Origin: an uncultured Flavobacterium sp.
GTDB taxonomy: Bacteria > Bacteroidota > Bacteroidia > Flavobacteriales > Flavobacteriaceae
Assembly: GCF_946220915.1 (NCBI RefSeq)
Contig: NZ_CAMIHH010000027.1
Location: 1 to 31,302, forward strand
Direction: 5' to 3'
DNA: 31,302 nt
The notes under the pieces are model-generated. The model did not search any database, was not told the origin of the DNA, and was given only the letters and a program-made list of their open reading frames with translations. This document shows positions 1-6,981 of this stretch, piece after piece (position 1 is the first letter of the stretch; each line of letters begins with the position of its first letter). Both the position numbers and the translations under genes were made by a program.

Positions 1-36
1 CCTTCAGGCTATACCTGCCGCTTCAATCAAACTGGA

Positions 37-594
37 TCATACCAAAAGGTGTTCCGCCACTATATTCCATTGCTCACCGTTATGGTGGAAGAGAAAAAAA
101 CGGTCGGCCCTGAAGGTTGCACTATATTTTTTATGCCGGTATACATTCATGGCACGTTCATATTGCTCTGCTGTAAGGTCGCGGTAAGCAATCGTCATGT
201 GCGGATGGAATTTCTGTTCTACATAATGGATTCCAATCTGAGGATAATTTTTCTCAAAAGCATTCACTATGGAAGCCTGCAATGCCTGAAGCTGAGGTGT
301 CATCAGGGGTTTTACATAAATAACGGGATTGTTCTTATTATCAAAACTCCCAAAATCTTCCAATTCCACTATAAATGGGCCAACATCGGGCCGAATGCTG
401 TTAAACCAATCGAGCAGAGTATCATGCTCAGTATCCGGCAATTTGAAAGGCGCTTTCAGGGTAATGTGAGGCATAGTGCGCAGGGCACGGCTGCTCATGT
501 AGTTTTGAGCAAAGTCGTGCCGGAAAGCCGTTATCTCATCCGAAACTGTAGTGTGGGGTAAAAGCGCTATAAAGTAGAGGGTTTCACGTGCCAT
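37..594 (-). CDS. LigT-like 2'-5' RNA ligase / 2H phosphoesterase
   Basis: Predicted 185-residue cytoplasmic protein of the 2H phosphoesterase superfamily, whose members hydrolyse or ligate 2',5'- or cyclic-phosphate bonds of RNA or nucleotides. The two signature H-x-T motifs are visible: PHITLK (H43, T45) and HPHMTIAY (H132, T134), about 87 residues apart, each next to a hydrophobic strand as expected for the bilobal fold. The reading frame is open up to 645, but the start MARETLYFIALLP at 594 is preferred because family members begin just before this first strand and a TATATTTG -7-like box lies only 3 nt upstream of it. The true substrate cannot be told from sequence. It sits downstream of, and in the same direction as, a small unknown gene, separated by a hairpin terminator. 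Confidence 0.8.
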   Translation of the reverse strand: MARETLYFIALLPHTTVSDEITAFRHDFAQNYMSSRALRTMPHITLKAPFKLPDTEHDTLLDWFNSIRPDVGPFIVELEDFGSFDNKNNPVIYVKPLMTPQLQALQASIVNAFEKNYPQIGIHYVEQKFHPHMTIAYRDLTAEQYERAMNVYRHKKYSATFRADRFFLFHHNGEQWNIVAEHLLV

Positions 595-597
595 ACA

Positions 598-605
598 CAA
601 ATATA
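598..605 (-). promoter_or_regulatory. Possible -7 box (TATATTTG) of the LigT-like gene
   Basis: Read on the minus strand, TATATTTG matches the Bacteroidetes TAnnTTTG -7 element exactly. It ends 3 nt before the preferred ATG at 594, so transcription would begin at or near the start codon (leaderless mRNA). No convincing TTTG -33 element is seen at 17-20 bp spacing, so this is tentative. Confidence 0.35.
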
Positions 606-652
606 GTAAATCAGCAGTAAGATGCCTTACAATCGAGTGTTGCATGAATGCA

Positions 653-680
653 AAGGGACTGTCTTTTGAGACAGCCCCTT
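653..680 (-). terminator. Hairpin terminator downstream of the small unknown gene
   Basis: A 12-bp stem (653-664 with 669-680) closes a 4-nt loop. The only non-Watson-Crick pair becomes a G-U pair in RNA made from the minus strand, so it fits termination of the leftward gene ending at 701. The following T run is short (three T). Confidence 0.55.
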
Positions 681-700
681 AAGGTTAAAAATAGAATGGT

Positions 701-1018
701 TTAGGTAGAAAGGGACGTTTTGGTTATGTAAATCGTGTTGGGCTCAACGGTAATGACGTATGAACTTTTCCTTAAAAAGCCGTATACCGTCAGTTTCATT
801 TCTTTGGTATTGTCCGGGCGTATTACTACATGACGGGTCTCAAATGTGCGCTTGCCGTCAATGGCATAATATAATGCGTTGGTAAACCTGTATTTTATAA
901 TTATCGTATCACTGCTATGGGCATCGGGGACATGGTTAAAATACAGCAAATTGATTTTCTTTTTTCTTTTAGGCAGTATTTCAATTGCGCGCCGAAAGAT
1001 CTGCATGCGTTGCGACAT
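701..1018 (-). CDS. Small hypothetical protein
   Basis: I do not recognise this protein. From the start MSQRMQIFRR at 1018 it is 105 residues, with a basic stretch (LPKRKKK) near the N-terminus, then alternating hydrophobic and polar segments that look like beta strands (IIIKYRFTNALYYAI, KLTVYGFL, YVITVEPNTIYITK). No signal peptide or membrane segment is evident. The frame stays open to a GTG at 1132 and has another ATG at 1036, but the extra N-terminal residues are low-complexity and proline-rich and look untranslated. It is followed by a hairpin terminator and is divergent from the AsmA-like gene. Whether it is expressed cannot be judged from sequence alone. Confidence 0.5.
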   Translation of the reverse strand: MSQRMQIFRRAIEILPKRKKKINLLYFNHVPDAHSSDTIIIKYRFTNALYYAIDGKRTFETRHVVIRPDNTKEMKLTVYGFLRKSSYVITVEPNTIYITKTSLST

Positions 1019-1132
1019 AGTAAACGTAAGGATCATTAGTAGGTGAGTTTTAGTAGTCTGTAGCAGGGAGCCTGCCGGAGGTTGCGGTAGCGAAATTAAA
1101 TGAAGTCGGGGAAAAATCAACACTAAAAACAC

Positions 1133-1154
1133 CTTTGTCTATACTTTGTCTATA
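1133..1154. repeat. 11-bp perfect tandem duplication
   Basis: Two adjacent perfect copies of ctttgtctata lie in the divergent intergenic region between the small unknown gene and the AsmA-like gene. They could be a regulator half-site pair or a recent slippage duplication. Confidence 0.6.
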
Positions 1155-1288
1155 CAACAAAAGCCTTTTGCCAAAGGTATGGTGCTGTACTCGTGCGTTT
1201 TAATTTTAACAAACTTTAGGCTGTCTGGCATTTTCCCGATGCGTAACTTTATTTGCTTTGCATATTTACAACGCACGCCGATAACAAA

Positions 1289-3751
1289 ATGGGAGAGAAA
1301 AACAGCGGATTTGGAAAATTCATTACAGCAATCAAGGTTCCCGGATGGGCGCGGCTGGCTTTGCGCGGGGCGGTGGTTATTTTCCTGTTCATGGTCGTTG
1401 CCTATGTATCGTTGGCGTGGTATGTCAATACTCACAGGCAGGAAGTGCTGGCATCGGTTACTGCGGAGCTGAACGAAGGCATTTCCGGATCGCTGGAAGT
1501 AGGAAATATGGAGCCCACTTTTTTAAGTGGTTTTCCACGCATTGCGCTGCGGCTTGAAAATGTGGTACTGAAAGACAGCCTTCACCAACTCCACGGCAAA
1601 ACCCTCCTAAAAGCGGGGCATTTCGATATTTCAGTCAATGCACTGGCACTTATGCGCGGCACTATCGAAATTAAAAAGATAGCCATTGCCAATGCGGCCA
1701 TACATATTTTTACCGGCTCATCCGGCTACAGCAATGCTTCGGTTTTTAAAACAGGCAAAAAAAACAAAGGAAGCAATGGCGGCAGCCTTCCAGAATTACG
1801 GAAGGTGAGCCTCGAGGCCGTGGATTTTGTAATCGATAACCAAAAAATGGGCAAACTGTATAACTTTTCAGTAAAGTCCATGCAGGGCTCAATAAATTAT
1901 ACAGGTATTGGCTGGGATGCCGACATCTGGTTAAGCACCGTTGCGAAAAGCATGGCTTTTAATACCGGTAAAGGCAGCTTTGTAAAGGGAAAGCGCATTG
2001 AAGGCAGCTTTGATATTGGGTTTAATGAAAACACAGGCGTGCTCACAGTCGATAAGAATAGGCTGGACATTGGGGGTGAAAAGTTTTACATTGGCGCAAC
2101 GATAAAAACTGCCAGCCCTAATGCGGATTTTTCCATTAATATCGAAAATAAAAAAATTCTTTGGAAAAATGCCGCCAGCTTGCTTTCACCAAACATTACC
2201 ACCAAGCTGGCCATGTTCGATATCAAAAAGCCCATAGCAGTAAAGTGCGACCTGGTAGGGGGCTTTAATATAAAAGGTGACCCACTTATACGGGTTAATG
2301 CCGAAGTTGACGACAATACACTCGATACGCCGGGGGGAGTAGTAAACCATTGCAGTTTTTTTGGAGTATTTACCAATGAACACAATAAGGGTAAGGGCTG
2401 TAATGATGCCAATTCGGCGATAAAGCTTTATAATTTTAAGGGTAATTATTCGGGAATACCCATTGCTATGGACAAGGCATTCATCTTAAACCTTGAAAAG
2501 CCTGTGGCAGCGGGCAATTTTTCGTCAGAATTTGAAATGGAAAAACTCAGGTCGCTCATAGATGATGATCTATTGCAATTTTCAAAAGGCACTGCCAGCG
2601 TAAAGCTAAGTTTCAGGGCCGATATTGTAAATTTCCGCCTTTCAAAACCTTTTGTAAAAGGGCTGGTCGCGGTAAAAGATGCAAATGTGCGTTATGCGCC
2701 GCGCAATCTCGATTTTAAAGGGGTATCGGTGGCGCTTAAATTTACAAGAGATGATCTGTTCATAAGCAAGATTACCCTTAAAAGCGGCAGGAGCGTAATA
2801 AACATGGAGGGAACCATAAAAAACTTTCTTAACCTGTACTATACCGATCCAAAAAAAATAGTGCTAACCTGGGATGTGTACAGCCCCCAGCTACACTTAG
2901 GTGAATTCATGGGTTTTTTGGGGAACAGGCAGCGAAAGCAGCAACCTGTTAAAAAGCGCAAAGGCAATGTGACGGAAGACCTGGATTTGCTGTTTGAGAA
3001 AAGCAATGTAGATATGAAGCTACGGATAGACAGGCTTTACTATAACCGTTTTACTGCCTCAGATGCCAGGGCAGACGTGCTGCTTACCGATGCCGGTGTA
3101 GTGGTAAAAAATGCCGGGCTTAAGCATGCCGGGGGCAGCCTGGTGCTCAATGGATTTCTTGCACAGAGCGGCAGGATAAACCGTTATAACCTGGATGCCG
3201 TGATAAGCCAGGTAGATATTAATAAATTTTTTCAGGCCTTCAATAATTTTGGGATGGAAACCCTGGGCGCTAAAAACCTGAAAGGCATCATATCTTCAAA
3301 AGCGAATATTAGCGGAAGCGTAACCGATGCCGGAACCATAGTGCCAAAATCGATGCACGGTACGCTTTCCTTTTCACTAAAAAAAGGAAGGCTGATCGAC
3401 TTTGAGCCCTTGCAGAGCGTGGGCAGCCTGGCATTCCCGAACCGCAACGTTGATAATATTGAATTTTATAACCTTGGCGGCAGGTTTGATATCAAAGGGG
3501 AAAAGGTTACGATACACCCCATGAAAATCAACTCAAGTGTAATAAATATGGATGTTGAAGGCATATATTCCTTTGGCAAAGGCACCCGGATCTATATTGA
3601 TGTGCCGCTGCGTAACCCTAAAAAAGATGAAGGGATTACCGACAGGAAGGAACTTGCCAAAAGGCGTAACCGGGGCATTGTGCTTCACCTGAAGGCAGTG
3701 GATGATAAAGAAGGCAAGGTAAAAGTGAAACTGGGCGGGAAAAAGGATTAA
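1289..3751 (+). CDS. AsmA family protein
   Basis: Predicted 820-residue envelope protein of the AsmA type: one N-terminal transmembrane segment (about residues 26-46, LRGAVVIFLFMVVAYVSLAWY) followed by a long periplasmic region of repeating beta strands, and an AsmA-like C-terminal domain (about 620-790, including GTLSFSLKKGRLIDFEPL and the strand pattern after it). AsmA-like proteins are tied to outer membrane biogenesis and are thought to move or order lipids between membranes. The start MGEKNSGFGKF at 1289 is chosen over the upstream in-frame ATG at 1253, since residues encoded before it resemble untranslated leader. The gene is monocistronic, divergent from the small unknown gene and convergent with miaE; no clear terminator is seen in the 59-bp gap. 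Confidence 0.85.
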   Translation: MGEKNSGFGKFITAIKVPGWARLALRGAVVIFLFMVVAYVSLAWYVNTHRQEVLASVTAELNEGISGSLEVGNMEPTFLSGFPRIALRLENVVLKDSLHQLHGKTLLKAGHFDISVNALALMRGTIEIKKIAIANAAIHIFTGSSGYSNASVFKTGKKNKGSNGGSLPELRKVSLEAVDFVIDNQKMGKLYNFSVKSMQGSINYTGIGWDADIWLSTVAKSMAFNTGKGSFVKGKRIEGSFDIGFNENTGVLTVDKNRLDIGGEKFYIGATIKTASPNADFSINIENKKILWKNAASLLSPNITTKLAMFDIKKPIAVKCDLVGGFNIKGDPLIRVNAEVDDNTLDTPGGVVNHCSFFGVFTNEHNKGKGCNDANSAIKLYNFKGNYSGIPIAMDKAFILNLEKPVAAGNFSSEFEMEKLRSLIDDDLLQFSKGTASVKLSFRADIVNFRLSKPFVKGLVAVKDANVRYAPRNLDFKGVSVALKFTRDDLFISKITLKSGRSVINMEGTIKNFLNLYYTDPKKIVLTWDVYSPQLHLGEFMGFLGNRQRKQQPVKKRKGNVTEDLDLLFEKSNVDMKLRIDRLYYNRFTASDARADVLLTDAGVVVKNAGLKHAGGSLVLNGFLAQSGRINRYNLDAVISQVDINKFFQAFNNFGMETLGAKNLKGIISSKANISGSVTDAGTIVPKSMHGTLSFSLKKGRLIDFEPLQSVGSLAFPNRNVDNIEFYNLGGRFDIKGEKVTIHPMKINSSVINMDVEGIYSFGKGTRIYIDVPLRNPKKDEGITDRKELAKRRNRGIVLHLKAVDDKEGKVKVKLGGKKD

Positions 3752-3810
3752 TCACTTTGACCCGAAGACAAGCCAGGTGCTTAATATCCAATTTCAGGCA
3801 TTTGACAAAA

Positions 3811-4392
3811 TTATCCGTGTATCGCTTCAGAATTGCCGTAACCCTGGATAAGCCTGCCTTCATATTCCAGCCATTCGGCCCAGCGCTTGTCCACATCCAC
3901 ATCTATCGCATATTTTTTTGCAAAGCCTAAAAAAGTTGTATAGTGGGTAGCTTCGGATACCATGAGGTCGTGATAGAATTTTGCAAGCTCCTGGTCTTTT
4001 ATGTTTTTAGAAAGTACCCTGAACCTTTCGCAGCTGCGCGCCTCGATCATGGCGGCAAAAAGCAGGCGATCGATGAACGATGTATTGCGGCTGCCGTCTT
4101 TACGCGCAAATTTCATCAGCTGGTTTACATAATCATCCTTCCGCTCACGGCCCAAAGTATAACCCCGCGCCTTGATTATTTCTACAACCTGGCGAAAGTG
4201 GTCCATTTCTTCCATTGCGATCTCGGCCATTTTGATCATCAGGTCGGTATGTTCCGAGTTATTGGTAATAAGGAATATCGCGTTAGAAGCCGCCTTTTGC
4301 TCGCACCAGGCATGATCGGTAAGGATCTCTTCCAGGTTCGATTCGGCAATGTTCGCCCAACGTGGGTCCGTAAGCAATTTAAGTCCGAGCAT
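3811..4392 (-). CDS. miaE: tRNA-(ms[2]io[6]A)-hydroxylase MiaE
   Basis: A 193-residue protein of the ferritin-like diiron family, matching MiaE, which hydroxylates the isopentenyl chain of ms2i6A at tRNA position 37 using O2. Candidate iron ligands occur in the expected helical pattern: E31 (WCEQKAAS), E62 and H65 (EEMDHF), E117 (IEARSCERF), E147 and H150 (SEATHY). The N-terminal LLTDPRWANIAESNLEEILTD stretch and the overall length fit the family. It is the last gene of a leftward run behind the radical SAM/DUF4130 pair (71-bp gap). Co-transcription is possible but not demonstrable. No miaA or miaB is in this window, so the substrate modification must be encoded elsewhere. Confidence 0.9.
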   Translation of the reverse strand: MLGLKLLTDPRWANIAESNLEEILTDHAWCEQKAASNAIFLITNNSEHTDLMIKMAEIAMEEMDHFRQVVEIIKARGYTLGRERKDDYVNQLMKFARKDGSRNTSFIDRLLFAAMIEARSCERFRVLSKNIKDQELAKFYHDLMVSEATHYTTFLGFAKKYAIDVDVDKRWAEWLEYEGRLIQGYGNSEAIHG

Positions 4393-4463
4393 GATAATGG
4401 TATTATGGGGCGAAATTACAAATTCTATTGATAATGCGTTTATGAATTATCAAAACCACTCAG

Positions 4464-5240
4464 CTAATTCTTTCCCTCCTTCTCATTCAGATATTTCCAG
4501 TAACGTTTTGGCACGTGCTGGATATGGAGCTTCATGTTTTTACGTGCCGGTATATTTGTACTATTAAAATAATCTTTCCATAGCATCGATGCCAATTCTT
4601 CTTTCTCGTCAACAAGCTCGGCTGGCAGCTGAACCTTGCGTGTATCCACATTGGCAACGAATTCGTAGGTAATCTCTTCAACCGAGTTCAGGTCATAATA
4701 CAAGCCGTATTTTCGCCTTACATCATAAATGATCCATCGCTGGTCGGCATAGCGGTCGCGGAAAAACTTTGCAATCAGGGGCAACACGTTAAAGTCGGGC
4801 TCAACAGGACAGTAATAAATGCCATCGGCTGTTTGCTGGAAGCGTATGAATGCCTTCATGCGGTGGCGCTCGCGGCTTACGCTGCGCTCCATTTTAGATA
4901 CGGCCATTACAAAGGGATTGCCAAAATTGCCGAATGCACCCGGCGCACTGTCAAAAATGTAGCATGCCAGGCCAAAAAGGTCCTGGAATGTTTTAGGGTT
5001 TTCCGAAAGGTAGGCCCAATAAAATTTCTTCAGCCATTCGGGCGATAGCTTTTTTTGCAGTCCCGTCCACACGCGCTTGGCCTTTACATCATCGCTTATT
5101 ACTTCCAGTGTGTCCTGCATGAGGCCGGGGGCATAGTATTTTTTCCACATGAGCTGGACACGTCCGGGCTTGCGGTCGTAAAATTCAAATACCGAGGTCA
5201 GTAGTCCCTCAAAAGAACCGTCAAAAACATATATAGTCAT
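4464..5240 (-). CDS. DUF4130 / TIGR03915-type probable DNA metabolism protein
   Basis: A 258-residue soluble protein starting MTIYVFDGSFEGLLTSVFEFY, the characteristic opening of the family (SAM_7_link_chp, DUF4130) that accompanies the radical SAM protein encoded directly upstream here. Later conserved-looking blocks are FMAVSKMERSVSRERHRMKAFIRFQ and FFRDRYADQRWIIYDVRRKYGLYY. Family members are often fused at the C-terminus to a uracil-DNA-glycosylase superfamily domain; this copy ends at about the length of the first domain alone and carries no such fusion. A DNA repair or modification role is inferred in the literature from that fusion and from gene linkage, not from biochemistry that I know of. 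It follows the radical SAM gene by 61 bp, so co-transcription is likely. Confidence 0.85.
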   Translation of the reverse strand: MTIYVFDGSFEGLLTSVFEFYDRKPGRVQLMWKKYYAPGLMQDTLEVISDDVKAKRVWTGLQKKLSPEWLKKFYWAYLSENPKTFQDLFGLACYIFDSAPGAFGNFGNPFVMAVSKMERSVSRERHRMKAFIRFQQTADGIYYCPVEPDFNVLPLIAKFFRDRYADQRWIIYDVRRKYGLYYDLNSVEEITYEFVANVDTRKVQLPAELVDEKEELASMLWKDYFNSTNIPARKNMKLHIQHVPKRYWKYLNEKEGKN

Positions 5241-5301
5241 ATCGCATTCAAATAATTATCATATCTATTTCAATATCCTTTGCCGTACAAGAATAATTAC
5301 C

Positions 5302-6561
5302 CTAAAACAAGCTCAGCTGGTTTTGAGGTACTTTCAGGTATTTGCTGGAACTCCCGGCAAGGATGATGTTTTTCAGGTGTGGCGCATCGGGCTCATTTAA
5401 AAGGTAAGGACTATCGGCACAACGTATAAAGTGTTGTGCCCGGCTGTAAGCGATCCCTATCTTTTGAAGCTGGTCACTCCGAAGCTTCCCAAATTTCCTT
5501 GCTTGTATGATTTTTTGGGCTGATGTAACGCCAATGCCCGGAACGCGCAATATCATGCGGTAATCGGCGGTGTTAACATCCACCGGAAATTGATCAAGAT
5601 TGCGCAATGCCCAGCTTAGTTTCGGGTCAATATCGGTATCAAGGTGCGGATTTTTTGCATTAAGCAATTCCTTCACGCCAAAACCGTAAAAGCGCATGAG
5701 CCAATCAGTCTGGTATAGCCTGTTTTCCCGAAGTAGGGGAGGCTGGCTGCCTATTGCGGGCATACGCGTGTCGTGGCTTATGGGTATGTACCCGGAATAA
5801 TATACCCGTTTCAGGCTAAAATTTTTATAGTATTGGTCGGCGCTGTACATTATCTCCATGTCTGTTTCGGGGGTTGCGCCAATAACCATTTGCGTGCTTT
5901 GCCCTGCGGGTACAAATTTTGGGATGTGTTTTATCAGTCCCGTTTTTTTCTCGTCCCCGAATTGTGTAATTGTATCTTTTATAAAACCCAGCGGGCGTTT
6001 TACGTCTTCATGCGATTTGTCTGGAGCCAAAAGTTTTAACCCTGCCTCGGTAGGCATTTCGAGGTTTATGCTCATGCGGTCCGCATATAGCCCGGCTTCG
6101 GTAAGCAGTTCAGGGCTTGCTCCCGGAATTGTCTTAAGATGGATGTAGCCGTTAAACCGCTCTTCCAGCCTTAATTTTTTGGCAATGCGCACCAAACGTT
6201 CCATGGTATAATCGGCATTTTTGAAAATACCGGAACTCAGGAACAACCCTTCGATGTAATTGCGCCGGTAAAAACTCATGGTAAGCGATACAACTTCATC
6301 AACAGTAAAAGCGGCACGCTTTACATCATTGCTTTTTCGCGATACGCAAAAGGCACAATCAAAGATGCAATGGTTTGTTAATAAAATTTTTAAAAGCGAC
6401 ACGCAGCGTCCATCCTCGGTGTAGGTATGGCAAATGCCATTGCTGCTGTTGCCAATTCCTTTATTATCATTTTTGCGGTTACCGCCACTGGAAGCACAGG
6501 AAACATCATATTTTGCGGCATCGGCCAATATTCCCATCTTTTCCCTGATTCTGTCTTGCAT
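5302..6561 (-). CDS. Putative DNA modification/repair radical SAM protein (TIGR03916-type)
   Basis: A 419-residue radical SAM enzyme. The 4Fe-4S cluster motif CX3CX2C is at C65, C69 and C72 (NHCIFDCAFC), with the expected hydrophobic and aromatic context. Near the C-terminus (about 338-379) is a helix-hairpin-helix DNA-binding motif, LRVPGIGVTSAQKIIQAR, followed by QLQKIGIAYSRAQHFI. This combination and the partner gene downstream (61-bp gap) identify the rSAM_link_UDG family, whose reaction is unknown to me. Additional cysteines at C22, C44 and C53 precede the cluster. The ATG at 6561 gives the family-typical N-terminus (QDRIREKMGILADAAKYDVSC). A Bacteroidetes-like promoter lies just upstream. 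Confidence 0.9.
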   Translation of the reverse strand: MQDRIREKMGILADAAKYDVSCASSGGNRKNDNKGIGNSSNGICHTYTEDGRCVSLLKILLTNHCIFDCAFCVSRKSNDVKRAAFTVDEVVSLTMSFYRRNYIEGLFLSSGIFKNADYTMERLVRIAKKLRLEERFNGYIHLKTIPGASPELLTEAGLYADRMSINLEMPTEAGLKLLAPDKSHEDVKRPLGFIKDTITQFGDEKKTGLIKHIPKFVPAGQSTQMVIGATPETDMEIMYSADQYYKNFSLKRVYYSGYIPISHDTRMPAIGSQPPLLRENRLYQTDWLMRFYGFGVKELLNAKNPHLDTDIDPKLSWALRNLDQFPVDVNTADYRMILRVPGIGVTSAQKIIQARKFGKLRSDQLQKIGIAYSRAQHFIRCADSPYLLNEPDAPHLKNIILAGSSSKYLKVPQNQLSLF

Positions 6562-6577
6562 AGTAGAATATTTTCTT

Positions 6578-6610
6578 CAAAAATAATAGAAAATAATTAC
6601 TTTACGAAAA
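6578..6610 (-). promoter_or_regulatory. Candidate promoter of the radical SAM / DUF4130 unit
   Basis: On the minus strand a -7 box TATTTTTG (6578-6585, exact TAnnTTTG) lies 19 bp from a TTTTCG near-match to the -33 TTTG element (6605-6610). The -7 box ends 16 nt before the ATG at 6561, giving a very short leader. Confidence 0.4.
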
Positions 6611-6889
6611 ATTAACGTTATAATATTAGGGTCAAAGTGGGTAATCTTGTTATTAATGTAACAAATTTGTGGTGAAAAACCTTCATTATGCTAAAGTTAT
6701 GTTAATATTTGCTATTTTGGGATGGATATTTTTACAAATATTTTGTAGTCTTATTTTAAATTTTAACAAATAAAATATAAATTTAATGCTTTTTGAGGGC
6801 AATTGGCACAGTAAATTAAACAATATTAAAAAGTCGTAAACAGCTTGTAAAATCTTAGCATGGGCTACAAAACCAACAATTTTTAGGTT

Positions 6890-6897
6890 TATATTTG
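6890..6897 (+). promoter_or_regulatory. Candidate -7 box (TATATTTG) of the giant adhesin gene
   Basis: TATATTTG followed by cccgc matches the Bacteroidetes -7 consensus exactly and lies 84 nt before the ATG, implying an untranslated leader of roughly 75-80 nt. No TTTG is found at the usual -33 spacing, which lowers confidence. Confidence 0.4.
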
Positions 6898-6981
6898 CCC
6901 GCTGAATTAAGATGCTGTAAACTAAGTTTTTAAAACTGAAATAAGAAGTCCGGACAAAAAACAAGCGATAAGCTGGAAGTT

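Larger units (their letters stand above)
6562..6981. other. AT-rich gene-free leader between radical SAM gene and giant adhesin
   Basis: This 420-bp stretch is far richer in A and T than the coding regions around it. The only open frame (6686-6964, minus) is rich in Phe, Ile, Leu and Lys codons expected from AT-rich noise and resembles no family I know. It holds the candidate promoters of both flanking divergent genes. I see no strong hairpin or RNA gene in it. Confidence 0.6.

Noticed and set aside
49..561. 170-aa plus-strand frame opposite the LigT-like gene
   Set aside because: It is antisense to a protein with both H-x-T motifs and has no recognisable family.
6686..6964. 92-aa open frame on the minus strand in the gap before the giant adhesin
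   Set aside because: Composition (Phe, Ile, Leu, Lys and Asn rich) is what AT-rich noncoding DNA yields, no domain is recognisable, and the frame overlaps the candidate adhesin promoter.
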